Positions 39,004 to 49,655 of a stretch of DNA of 64,000 nucleotides are shown piece by piece. Numbering within the stretch: position 1 is the stretch's first letter; every line of letters starts with the position of its first letter. The stretch spans positions 2,868,501 to 2,932,500 of the forward strand of contig JBBPUQ010000003.1 of the NCBI GenBank assembly GCA_038501195.1. The letters are read 5' to 3'. This DNA comes from Nemania diffusa (lineage: Eukaryota; Ascomycota; Sordariomycetes; Xylariales; Xylariaceae). Both the position numbers and the translations under genes were made by a program. Under the pieces are notes generated by a model. The model was not told where the DNA came from. It made no database searches and was given only the letters and a program-made list of their open reading frames with translations.

Positions 39004-39315
39004 TTACTTACTGTAGTAGACATAGGCGAAGGTGACCCTGCCGTAGTGGAATTTGTACGCCCGGCTATCCCGGGTCATAGAGCCGGGAGCCGGAATGTTC
39101 GCGATGAGAAGGTCCCAGATTCGGTTGTCCTTTCCCCCGAGCTCCAGATTGTACCGGCGGGACTCGATCGGGATCTGCGCTACTAGGCACATCGTTATGG
39201 GGTTTCCGTACTCGATGGTCAAGTGGCTTTCGAGAACTTGGAACCACTCGCCTCCCCATTTGATGCTGTAATTCGGCTTCGTGAGTTTGCCCAAAAGGAC
39301 GTTCCAGGGCTCCAT
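39004..39315 (-). CDS. Doubtful small protein, about 103 aa
   Basis: The open frame extends upstream to 39417 on a GTG; the first in-frame ATG is at 39315 (MEPWNVLLGKLTK). The product has even composition and several aromatic residues, with YSIKWGGEWFQVLESHLTIEYG and a basic C terminus YKFHYGRVTFAYVYYSK. I recognise no family. The last codons overlap a good donor (ACAGTAAGT), so the true gene, if any, could splice onward, although no obvious downstream exon is visible. It lies in an AT-rich, gene-poor region and may be a gene fragment. Confidence 0.3.
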   Translation of the reverse strand: MEPWNVLLGKLTKPNYSIKWGGEWFQVLESHLTIEYGNPITMCLVAQIPIESRRYNLELGGKDNRIWDLLIANIPAPGSMTRDSRAYKFHYGRVTFAYVYYSK

Positions 39316-41593
39316 GGTGAACAGGTGGAGTTCTCGCTTTACTCTTCTTCGTCTTTCCTTCTGTCTTGTGTATTCAAGAGTACTATTATTGATGCTACTT
39401 ACTGTTGCTTGACTCACGCTATAATACTATGAGAAGTTCCTGGGGCAGTCTCGGTGCTCGCGACTTTTTATAAACTCATCTTAGTAACGTCTGGCCCAGG
39501 GATGGGGTATAAAGGAACTATGAGAATTCATTGCTTGTACACCTGTGTCCCTGGCAACCTCTAGACACGAGGTTTCAATGCCACTAGATGTTACAGGATT
39601 GAAAAATTCTCAGCGGGTTGTGATACACTCCTAGGCACTACCACCAGTTAAGAAGACTAGTTAGTCGGACATTGAGAAACGCTGATGTTTATAGTATGGA
39701 GCTGCAAGTCAGTAGCCAGGTGGTTCTCAGTAGAGTGCTACTCGGGCCCCTCCGACTAGTTGATCACCGCACTCTAGTCATGAATCACAGCTGCCCCGAA
39801 CACACATGATCAACGGCTATGAGTCCTGAAGCATATTCAGCTGCATGTTGATGGCACGTTGAACTAGGTGTTTGTTAAGTCTGTTCTACAGCGGGTGAAG
39901 CATGAAGTCACAGGATGGGTGTCTAGTGAGTAGCACACAACCATCCCTATATCTGATGACCATCTTCCAGCTTAGACCTAGCCAATTGAAAGATGTTGGT
40001 TAGAGCCTGTGAGATAGAATTCTATAGACGAATTGTGTCTAGATCTCAGCAGTCTTGTATCACATACTAACACCTGAGCACATGAATCTCGGGCCATCTC
40101 CCAGTTGGAGTCCTTTACCCTGAGGGTGAGGTGATACGTAAATAATGGCAACAGGAAATAATAATATTTTGATAGAAATTCTACAAATGCGCTTGAATAA
40201 GATCCATCATATTAATATATACATAATCAGGTAAAAGCCTAAGAATAATAGAATATGTATCGGCGACTATATAACAGGAGCCTATGATCAGCAGCTCAGA
40301 AAAATGTTAATACTAGAGAAGAGTGTCGTGATGTCTTCAATATGAAGGTTGTTCTTCACTTTACAGGCTAGGGCATTAGCGGCCTATTAATTTTCCTAGA
40401 CACCGGATTCAGCTACCTCCCTTGTAGTTACCCCCCTTCGTCCCTCCTATATTTTTATAGCTTGTCACTAACTCGGGATTGAAGATCCTTGTGCGGCCTT
40501 GTATCTAGACCGTATGACGAACTGGGCCTTTCTCGGACGTTAATGGATATTTTAATTTTCTTATAGATTGACTGAGTGGTGGAAACCCATATCGAATTTT
40601 TCTTTTAATCTTCTCGTGGGCTCTTAGTAGCTACCCAGTCATCATAGTTCGTGACTAGTACGTCCGTATTCTAAGATGGTAAAACCTAATAACTGAGTCC
40701 GTGTCCTCTACTATAGAAGGTCAGGTGCAAGGGATACTCAATAGTTCAGAAGTCAATGCCAAGTAGTCCGCATGACTCTTGGTGGCATTCCAACTGATAT
40801 TCGGCTGCATACAAAGTAAATATACCGCCTTGTCCCGAGGTCAATTCGGCTCAGAAGTCCGTATTTCTTGGAGGCACTCGCAATTATGTAAGGAAAGAAG
40901 GCCGGGTAGTAAATAGAGCATAGTGAGATGCCACTTGTGATGCCACCGGTCATGTAAGCTGAGGACCCTTGATAAGAGGTTTGCTTCGTTGCGACTGTCA
41001 ACGAATTTGATTGGCCTGAAAGGATGTCACAGAATCCATTGTTTTCCTGTCAAGTTTGATAGGCGTATTGTGCGCCTCCCTCTCGTACTCTACACCTCCA
41101 TGTCTAAGCCTAGGCCTAGAGGTTTGCTCTTCAAAATCCCTGCTAGTGAGCTACTGTATTTCCCTCAGAGGCTCTTATGAAACTTGCTCATTATTATTGT
41201 GGCTTTGGAAGTTGGTCACGGTAACAATACCGAATACATATCAATGCACAGGTCTCGTTGGGAAGAAGTATTTAGTGAGAATAGCTAAAGTGCATATACT
41301 GCAGACGATATACCCATACCTACCTGATAGCTGGACAGATGTCACCGATGCTTGCGAGCATACTAAAACCACTACAGCGAATTCACTAATTTAACAATAC
41401 AGTAGACTAGAGCGATTCCTTAAATGGCACTACAAGACGAATAGCCTAGAAGCTTTTCTCACATTAATATCGTATTATTTAAAGGGTGTTTCATAATAGC
41501 ATGTGTAATGTAAGCGGAAGCCAAGATACAGACCACTATTAGGTGATATACGCACACTATAACGTAAGTTTTACTAATTTCGTCTCACTTAAC
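39316..41593. other. 2.3-kb AT-rich stretch, no gene seen
   Basis: Short frames only. One 82-residue minus-strand frame at 40753-41001 has hydrophobic segments but no recognisable motif. The stretch may contain decayed repeats, but I cannot identify ends. Confidence 0.5.
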
Positions 41594-42742
41594 TTACTCA
41601 TCTTCATATAATCGTAACACCTCGATGGCATTCCCGCCCATAACCGCCTTCGCGCCATCACTATCCGCGCCCAGGGCCTTACTAACGGCCTCCTTATTCC
41701 ACACCATGCTCTCCCACTCGCCCTGCTCGTCGCTGCCCAGGGGCGGGAAGAAGGGGTGGTCGGTGCCGAACATGAGCCTGTCGACGCCGCTCGCGTCGAT
41801 GGCGGCCTTGAGCCCGACGTCCGAGTATATGACGGCGTCGAGGTAGACCTGCTCCTTGAGGACCTGCCAGATGGTGCGGCGCGCGGGGCCGACCCTGCCG
41901 GCGCGCACGAGGTGGCCGTCGTGCACGATGCAGCTCTCGACGCGGCCGGCGAGGAAGGGCAGGGTGCCGCCGCTGTGCGCGAGCAGCATGCGCAGGTCGG
42001 GCACGGCGTCGAAGACGCCGGCGAGGTACATGCGCGCGACGGCGATGGTCGTCTCCATCGGGAAGCCGAGCGCCAGCGGCAGCACGTGGCCGTACTCGGC
42101 CGTCGCGCGCGGGCCCCAGACCTCGCTGGGCAGCCCGTAGTGCGGGTGCAGGAACACGGTCAGGCCGTTCGCTGCGAGCGCGCGGAACACGGGGACCAGG
42201 GCGGCGTCGTCGAGGCCGCGGCCGAGCCCCGTGGTCCCGAGGATCACGCCGCGGCAGTAGCGCAGCCCTTTGATGTGCCCGATGGAGGCGAGGAGGGTCT
42301 CGGGGGGCGCGGTCAGGGGCAGCGTGGCGAAGAAGAAGAGCCGGCCGGGGGCGGTGCTGCACATCTCGCTGAAGGCGGTGTTGACGGATTTCGCCGTCTC
42401 CCCTGCCGCCTCGGACGATACGAAGTCAAGCCATGGGTTGGCGAGCGATATCACGGAGATGTCGATTCCGTGCGTGTCCATGAAGTGGATCTTTTGGGCT
42501 AGGGATGAGTAATGAGTCGTTATGGGCCGCCCCGGGAGATTTGCCGGGAGTGTGTCGGACTCGGAGGACTCGATCTTATCCAGTGCCTCCGCCTCTGCAG
42601 GTAAAATGATATATCGGGGATCCTTGGCGCCCGCAAACCGACGGATCAGAGGTATGGTCTTCCTTGATTCGAGAAGTTCGACATAGGCGGGAGGATACAT
42701 GTGGGTGTGGATGTCCACCACCTTGGAATTTGAAGAGCTCAT
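41594..42742 (-). CDS. Isoorotate (uracil-5-carboxylate) decarboxylase, amidohydrolase/ACMSD family
   Basis: Predicted to convert uracil-5-carboxylate (isoorotate) to uracil and CO2, the last step of thymine salvage. It is a single exon of 382 residues. The ATG at 42742 (MSSSNSKVVDIHTH) was chosen; upstream the frame continues only through a Glu-rich run on a TTG. The metal-binding set of the ACMSD-like amidohydrolases is visible: HxH at 12 and 14 (DIHTHMYPP), His199 in LHPHYGLP, His256 in LLAHSGGTLPF and Asp328 in MFGTDHPFFPP. The sequence closely resembles the characterised Cordyceps militaris enzyme as I remember it, including CRGVILGTTGLGRGLDD and YLDAVIYSDVGLKAAI. It is very GC-rich at codon third positions compared with its AT-rich surroundings. 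It is divergent from thymine-7-hydroxylase, which makes its substrate. A related decarboxylase such as ACMSD is possible but less likely given the neighbour. Confidence 0.9.
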   Translation of the reverse strand: MSSSNSKVVDIHTHMYPPAYVELLESRKTIPLIRRFAGAKDPRYIILPAEAEALDKIESSESDTLPANLPGRPITTHYSSLAQKIHFMDTHGIDISVISLANPWLDFVSSEAAGETAKSVNTAFSEMCSTAPGRLFFFATLPLTAPPETLLASIGHIKGLRYCRGVILGTTGLGRGLDDAALVPVFRALAANGLTVFLHPHYGLPSEVWGPRATAEYGHVLPLALGFPMETTIAVARMYLAGVFDAVPDLRMLLAHSGGTLPFLAGRVESCIVHDGHLVRAGRVGPARRTIWQVLKEQVYLDAVIYSDVGLKAAIDASGVDRLMFGTDHPFFPPLGSDEQGEWESMVWNKEAVSKALGADSDGAKAVMGGNAIEVLRLYEDE

Positions 42743-43444
42743 CTTTCCTTCTTCTTCTTCTTCCTCTTCCTTTTCAAGACGCAATAGTAAGTCAAATTAT
42801 TGAGATATGCGATGATGGTGACTGTTAATGAGGCGGACCTGGACGAGCTGGGATGTTGAAGGTGGTCCCTGTTACTTCATCTACCTAGGCGAACAGGCTT
42901 CCAAAAATAGGTGGAGGGGAGTTCCGTGAGCTAACTGCTATCTAGAAATTGTTTGGCAACTTAGATGGGTTAGATACTATCGAAGGAGGTCTCCGATCTC
43001 CTTCCCTGGTCCTCAACTAACACCTGAGACCTGAGATAGGCCGCTCTTGTAACCCCGCCTCGGCTTAATGCTTCCCCTCTATTTTTATCAATCTAGATAT
43101 ATGGCTTATCTCCTCTGTGGGGTATTACACGCATATTGTAGTCAGATAGTTGAAACCAGTATAAAGTTCAACGAATGATCTTCGTTTCTGCCCTGTGACA
43201 TGTTCGCATACCGTAGGCGCACGCTTATCCTCTAATAGAAGGCGTTTTTAGTTTTGCTGTGCATAAGTAACGGTCTTGAGAATTGGTGGCTGATTACTGC
43301 GGCTGTCAGCTTCATTGATCTATAAAGTTTACGTATGCGCACATCGAGATAAAGCAATCACGATTTCCTTTTTTTTGAGATAACCGTTTTGTCGCCTCTA
43401 GAACGCATTTTTATATACTAGGCGCATACCATCCGAAAACGAAG
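42743..43444. promoter_or_regulatory. Shared divergent promoter with many GATA-factor sites
   Basis: 702 bases between the start codons of the two pyrimidine-salvage genes. On the two strands I count eight HGATAR matches, the consensus for AreA/NIT2-type nitrogen regulators: 42938-42943, 42977-42982, 43034-43039, 43085-43090, 43106-43111, 43144-43149, 43347-43352 and 43378-43383. There is a further GGATAA core near 43224. Simple arithmetic with equal base frequencies predicts about two. The likely T7H transcription start lies in the last 100 bases. Nitrogen control is inferred. Confidence 0.55.
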
Positions 43445-44587
43445 ATGGAGTCAGCGGCAGTGAAGAGCGAGGGACTTGTCATCCCCGTAAGTCGAAGGTT
43501 TTGTTATTCGGCTCGTTTGAAAAATTGTCATATGATTAGCTTACCCCCTTAATAGCTCATCGACTTCTCTTTATTCTTGAGTGGGACACCGGAACAACGA
43601 AAGGAGACGGCGAAGGCGATTCTTCATGGGTTCCAGACTGCAGGTTTTATATACCTAAAGGGGCTCCCTTTGACCTCAGAATATCGCAAACATGTGTTCG
43701 AGACCTCGGCCAAGTACTTCAAGCTACCGATGGACACGAAGATGTCGCACTGTTGGACCTCTCCGGAGGCGAACCGTGGCTACTCAGCCCCCGGGCGCGA
43801 GAAGACTACGTCACTCCTCGACCCGGAAGATGTCAAGAAGTTGCGGGACGCTGTTCCAGATCTGAAGGAGAGTCTAGAGATCGGCCGAGAGGGTGAGGCC
43901 GGTCACCCGAACCACTGGCCAGTAGAAGAAGGCGACCTCGTAGGATTCAAAGAGACCATGATGGACTTCCACGCGAAATGCCATTCGTTGAACGTAGAGG
44001 TGATGCGCGCCATCGCCGTCGGACTGGGAATCGACGAGAAATGGTTCGACGGCTTCACCGACTATGGCGACAACACGCTACGCCTGCTCCACTACGCCGA
44101 GGTGAAGAAGGATGTCTTCACCATCAATCCGGGACAGGTCCGAGCCGGCGCACACAGCGATTACGGGTCCATCACGTTACTCTTCCAGGACTCGAGGGGT
44201 GGCCTACAAGTGCAGAGCCCGACCGGCGCATTCGTCGACGCCACGCCCATCGAGGACACCTGCGTCGTCAACGCGGGAGACCTGCTCGCGAGATGGAGCA
44301 ACGACAACATCAAGAGCACGATCCACCGCGTCGTCGAGCCGCCTTCGGGCGACGGCGACGTCTACCCCGCCCGCTATAGCATTGCGTACGTAGGATCACC
44401 ATCCACTCGCAAGCGCACCACGAGCTACTTGAAAGAACTGACGATGGAGAACAGATATTTCTGCAACCCCAACTTCGACAGCCTTATTGAAGCGATTCCT
44501 GGCACGTATGAATCTGAAAAGGATAGGAAGTATCCGGGAATCAACAGCGGAGACTATTTGGTCCAGAGATTGGCTGCGACGTACTGA
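43445..44587 (+). CDS. Thymine dioxygenase (thymine-7-hydroxylase), Fe(II)/2-oxoglutarate dependent
   Basis: Oxidises the methyl group of thymine in three successive steps to 5-hydroxymethyluracil, 5-formyluracil and uracil-5-carboxylate, using O2 and 2-oxoglutarate. Exons are 43445-43486 and 43556-44587 with a 69-bp GT-AG intron; the product is 357 residues. Exon 1 encodes MESAAVKSEGLVIP and joins LIDFSLFLSG. The DIOX_N region includes ETAKAILHGFQTAGFIYLKG and EANRGYSAPGREK. The iron ligands are His214 and Asp216 (RAGAHSDYGSITLLFQD) and His271 (STIHRVVEPP). Arg287-x-Ser289 (RYSIAY) is the 2-oxoglutarate clamp. The C terminus GINSGDYLVQRLAATY is what I know from the Neurospora crassa thymine-7-hydroxylase. 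Its divergent neighbour encodes the next enzyme, supporting the substrate call. Confidence 0.92.
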
Positions 44588-45132
44588 GCGCTCATGTTAG
44601 CGGGATCAAATTGCCATATGTATATCAATAGGTAATGATCATGATTATGTAGTTCTAATTTTATCCCACATGTTGAATATTTCTTCATACCACGTAACAG
44701 GAAGGTCCTTGAAGATTAGGTACCTCTTGAGATTTTAGGTGCTTAGGTAGGAGGATAGGTGGTCTGTGGAGCCGCTATCGATCTAGTGCATATGGGTTAG
44801 GTACATATGGAGATATTGATTGGCGTTGATTCAGGGGTCTTTATGTACCTAGATAGTCTAGAACGGTGCCGATCTCATGTACCGTAGGGGCCACCGCCGC
44901 TCCTGCTCAGGTCAGAGGCGCTAACTACCCGGGTACCATAGGGACGTCATTACAGAGGGGTGCTTTGCGTGGATAGGTAACACTGAGATAGTGGGGTTTA
45001 TGATTCACTTTGCCCGCATTGTTCCAGCTTATAGCTGTTTGGCGCCTGGCTCTGGTCTAACTATCTAGGTACATATCATTTGTTAATACATTTCTTTCTT
45101 TGTTCGGCCTTCGAGCCCCTCGATGGGGCAAT
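44588..45132. other. Intergenic region before the DUF676 hydrolase gene
   Basis: 545 bases with no open frame of interest. AT-rich, with several TAGGTA words; it probably holds the T7H 3' end and the next promoter. Confidence 0.6.
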
Positions 45133-46578
45133 ATGAAGAAGACATTGCTTTTATGCTTCATCCATGGCTTCAAGGTAGGATTGCTACCTCCTTGCTTATG
45201 TCTCACTCGTCACCCACACGACGCTCGTTATCTGCCTATGCTACAGATTGGGAATGAGCTAGGGCACGAATAGAATAAGACGCCGTTCGTATAGTTTTGT
45301 TGGGGAATTGAACTAATGCTCGAATGTAAATAATGTAGGGGGGTGAAGACACCTTCGGAGCCAAGTCCGAGTTCGCTCAGCACCTCGCTGCCCTGCTGAG
45401 TGCCGCGCTTCCGAAAGTCGACGTGCGCGCCGTTACATATCCCAAGTACGAGACGCGAGGCGACCTACACGAGTGCGTATCAAGGTTCCGAGACTGGCTT
45501 CTCGAGCGCGTCATCGACATCGAAGTAGCGAACGGGACACCCTCCCCGACCGTAGATCCCTCCGTACACACGATCTTGATCGGTCATTCTATGGGCGGTA
45601 TCGTAGCCGCCGAAACAGTCATCACCCTCGCGAACGATAAGCCCATTCCACATAGCGACGACAGAAAGCCAAGCAATGGGGAAGATAGTGGAGATAAAAG
45701 CGAAGAGGGTCAACGCGCACCCTCGCCTGGCGGCCTGAATGGCTTGATGTTCCCTTACATACAAGGTGTTCTCGCCTTTGACACGCCGTTTCTAGGCATT
45801 GCTCCAGGTGTCGTGGCGCACGGTGCCGAGAGCCACTATAATAATGCCGCGGCGACATTGACACAGCTCAGCGGCTTGTCGACGGCATTATGGGGCTCTG
45901 GCAGCAAGGCCCAGGCGCCGGCTGGTAGCAAACAGCCAATAGCAGCTCTCCCCGCACCAGAAACAGACAAGACCGAGAACCACAAGCCGGAGGGGCTTAA
46001 GGGTGGTGGATGGGGGAACTGGGGGAAGATCGCCATGCTTGCTGGCGCGGCTGGCGCAGTGGCCGCGGGTAGTGCGGCTGCCTACATGAACCGCGAGCAG
46101 ATCACTACAGGCTGGTCTTGGGTGTCGTCACATCTTGAGTTCGTGGGTTGCTTGGCGCGCGGTGAGGACCTTAAGAACCGAGTCCGCACTATGGTACGGC
46201 TAAATCAAGAGCTGGATATCGGGTTTGCCAATCTATACACGATGCTTGGGAAAGCCGCCGCACCGAAGCAGGTCAGCATGGTGGGAACCGTGCTGGGTAA
46301 CGAAAGAACGTTTTGCAATTTGCCTTCCAAACTTGCTGCCGGTCTTTGGAAGGAGGCAATCAACGATCTTGCCACCGATGAGACGAAGGCCCATATGAGT
46401 ACGTAGTATATTCCATGGCGTTGATCTACGGAGCGCTTGCTGATGTGGTTTACTAGCTATGTTCGAGTCGAGAGAGAATCCGGGATACGGGCGATTATCT
46501 GAGAATGCGAGGGACTTGATCGTGGCTTGGTCGAAGAACGAATGGTATGAAACGAGCACGCGAGGAGATCTCGAGTGA
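45133..46578 (+). CDS. DUF676-family alpha/beta hydrolase (putative lipase/esterase)
   Basis: Serine hydrolase of the DUF676/PGAP1-like group; its substrate is unknown. Exons are 45133-45174, 45339-46398 and 46457-46578 (introns 164 and 58 bp), giving 407 residues. Exon 1 encodes MKKTLLLCFIHGFK, the first strand and the HG oxyanion turn, and runs straight into GGEDTFGAKSEF, which supports the splice. The nucleophile elbow is GHSMGG with Ser98. GVLAFDTPFLGIAPGVV follows, as usual in the family. Between about residues 190 and 260 a Pro/Lys-rich linker leads to a Gly/Ala-rich hydrophobic helix (AMLAGAAGAVAAGSAAAYM) that may insert in or lie on a membrane. The last exon begins MFESRENPGYGRLSENA. 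It is convergent with PHS1, 221 bases away. Confidence 0.88.
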
Positions 46579-46799
46579 ATTGGCGACATTCATTATTTGT
46601 ATTTTGTGTATACGCGTTTTGATTCGACATCGTTCCCTTTTCCGTTCTCGTCTATACCTTCGAAGTACCTATATTTTTCAATACAGAGATTACACGACCT
46701 TTTAACACAGCGAGCGCCATACTTCGTACGCAGACATCCCCATTACCGTAACCCCGTTCGAGTTTACTGCTATATTATCGTGTCATAAAGTATATGTAA

Positions 46800-47748
46800 T
46801 TATTGCGTAGCCTTCGTGTTGGATGCTTTTAAAACCTTGCGTCGCTGAGCCATCATGTGCGTGTATAGAATGTAGGCAGCTAGAGTAAAGTCGAATTGTT
46901 AGCGAGGCATACATATTCAGTTTGCCTCAACGCCATCGCTTATACCCCATCCTCATCTACGACGCAAGACAGGGAAAGGTAGTGTACTCACAGGGAGGGT
47001 AGACAAAAACGACGTAGGCCCACAGCGCGGTGCTGTAGAGCGGGTGCACGACGTACTTGGCGGGGCCGACGGCGCACCAGATCAGCCAGGCCTCGCTGGA
47101 GATGCCGAGCGGGTAGAGGACGAAGAAGGCGTGGTACCGCAGCCAGTGCAGCGCGGCGGGCTGCCAGCCCGAGAGCGTGAGGGCGAAGTACGAGTACCGG
47201 ATCACCTCGGTCACGGACCAGGCCACCAGCATGCTACTGTACACCGGGCTCGCCGCGAGCGACGGGAAGAGGTCCGTGACGCCCCAGACGATCGCGTAGC
47301 GGCTGAAGACTTGCATGACGGTCGTGAAGAGCGGGGCGCGGACGACACCTGGGTTGGAGAGGAGATTGTTAGCTGCTTGTGCGTTGCGTTCATTCGACGG
47401 GGTCTAGAAGGCAAGCAGAGGCGACGCGCGCCATTGCGCCCCCTCGAAACACACTCCCCGAGCTGAATCGACGTACTAGAGCTAGAAAGAAGGAAGAGAG
47501 AGGAGAAAGAGAGGCCACTTACCGAACAGGGAATGTAGCACTTCCATGCCGGCGAGGGTCTGCGTCCACTTGCAGAACTCGCCGACGACGGGATACGCGA
47601 ACTGCGGGCCGCGGATCACGTTGATGCCCACGACGCGGCCCAGCACCGTCAACCACAGCATCGCCGACACCGCATTGTAGAGGACCAGGTAGCCGTTCTT
47701 GACGGGCGACGGCTTCCGCGCCGGTTTTGCGGCTGTCTTGTCGGCCAT
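46800..47748 (-). CDS. PHS1: Very-long-chain (3R)-3-hydroxyacyl-CoA dehydratase
   Basis: Third enzyme of the endoplasmic-reticulum fatty-acid elongation cycle, dehydrating 3-hydroxyacyl-CoA to trans-2-enoyl-CoA for sphingolipid and storage lipid chains. Minus-strand exons are 47748-47523, 47348-46992 and 46879-46800, with introns of 174 and 112 bp; the product is 220 residues, normal for the family. It has about six membrane segments. The catalytic pair known from yeast (Tyr and Glu seven residues apart) is present as Tyr154 and Glu161 in YPLGISSE. MEVLHSLFGVV across the first junction and the RAPLFTTVMQVFSR segment are conserved. The basic C-terminal tail MMAQRRKVLKAS, recovered only by adding the third exon, fits an ER-resident membrane protein. 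Confidence 0.94.
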
Positions 47749-49655
47749 GCTGGGACGTGTCTGAGGGAGGATGGTGACGTAGCGAGGGTTGTGTGTGGGA
47801 AATGTTGAGTAGCAGACAGCCTCCTAATTAAAAAAAGGGGAAAAGCTGTTGGGGACGACATATGCATAAATGTATAAATGTATACCTAATTAACCAATAA
47901 GATACCAACCTACTTAGCTACTTGATTCTCCACTTTCTATCCATGTGCTTGTTTTATCTCCCATATTACACTTTTACGACTTAGCTAAAATATTAGGTGA
48001 AGAAGATTAATTCTAAATCACTTTTTAGTCTACTTTAAAGTAGAAGGTAGTCGTTGTTTTGCAATCCCTAGGTCTTGAGGGCACGGAGAGGAGGATTACC
48101 TCGGTACAGAGTATAAGCTATTTACATGCATAGGTGCAAGTAGTTACGTAGATCGGTCGGTGTCAGCTAATACTCAATCGTTGTACATAAGTAAGGAATG
48201 ATTATTCCATGGGCGAAGCAAGCTTTGACAATAAAATCGGGTTGACAAAAATACCGGCTAAAAAATTTATTGATATCTATGCTACTGATATAGAAATTTG
48301 TCTAAGACGATAATCGGTTCTGAGTAATGGCCGACAACAGTGCTAATAGCGGCAGCGATGCCCGCAAACGCATTCAAGAGCCCGAAAAGACTTGCCTCTC
48401 TCGCCAAGCAGAAGCACTACTAGAAATACAAAAGGATTAATAAGTACACTTCATATCGAATAATCTACTTATTTTGCGTTAATCTTTTAACAGGCGGTGT
48501 AATCAAGCCACGTCTCAAACCGCAGCCACAGACTATAAATCTCCGATTTTTTTTTAAGAAGACTGGATTTAGTATTCCTTAGCTTTCTAACATCCTGTTT
48601 GCATATGCTAGAGACAGGGTATTGTGGGGGAAGGTACGAGGCATAGTGTATATCTAGGACCCCGCACGGCTATTGCCAGGTCTCTCTCCATTACCAGAAC
48701 AACATATTTACCACCTTGCAATCCTACAGTATCCTAAACCGGGGAATTAAACACTCATAAAATTATATCAACTGCTACAGCGCATGATATAAAACAGCAC
48801 ATAAAGACCGCCGGCTCCAACACCCCGTGATTGATTACCGTCCGCCCGGCGTTGAGGCCCGCGGCATGGTTGGCACCGCCGGCCACCCCACTGCTAAGCA
48901 CCATATTAAACAGTGCCGAGGAGCTTGGCCACCGAACACTTCGGCGAGCTAGCTGAACAGAGACTGGCAGACACAGAGTACTACTAGGAAGGAATCTGAA
49001 AGTCATACGTTTAGATTCACTTAGGTTCACCAAGTAGTACCAATAGCCGCTTTCCGTGTGAAGCAATGCCGAGCCGTACAAGAGATTCAATCTAGATACA
49101 CGGACATATTGAATACCTGCTTCAGCATCTCCAGCTAACCCCACACACCGAGGCCATCCCCACCCTTTCCGAAGCTGTACCATGGGGCCGAGATGACTGT
49201 GGAGTCCCTAGCACTTACATGATTGTGAATGGACTTTGGGCACTCGACAGTCCATTGGACCCGTGCACCTAGTTTCACTGATCCAACGTCCTAATCTACA
49301 CTTACTTTCATACTAATATCATGATATCATACCACCTTGAAGCTTTCTGTCGTCACCTCCTCGTCAGGGGCTTGCGAGTCAGGCTATGTGGGTTTTGCTA
49401 CTATCTAGATATTAGCTACTCAAGGCGTAGGTAATTCTAATGTCCTCCCAGCAAATCCCTCAGTTGTGTAATGTTTATCACATACATAGACGGTCTTGTA
49501 AAATAGTGTCCCTAATCACAGCTTCCTTCTCAAGTCTTGGCTTCAAGTTCTTTATCGATATTTTCCAGCCTAGAAGCCCTAGTTGTTTTTTAATGCCGCC
49601 CTCTTGGCGGCCTTCCCGCACTAATTTGTTGCGGTAGTGATTCTAGTCGGGGTGC
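47749..49655. other. 1.9-kb intergenic region, no certain gene
   Basis: AT-rich near PHS1. A 142-residue minus-strand frame with an ATG at 49183 (ending at 48755) shows no motif I recognise and has an unusual hydrophobic C terminus; I leave it uncalled. The last 300 bases presumably contain the promoter of the rhodopsin-like gene. Confidence 0.5.

Noticed and set aside
41756..42502. A 248-residue plus-strand open frame
   Set aside because: It is antisense to the GC-rich isoorotate decarboxylase gene; high third-position GC removes stop codons in the shadow frames. The same applies to the 222-residue minus-strand frame at 41694-42362.
48755..49183. A 142-residue minus-strand frame with an ATG start
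   Set aside because: No recognisable family, no convincing splice extension, and odd clustering of hydrophobic residues. It could be a relic, but evidence is too weak.
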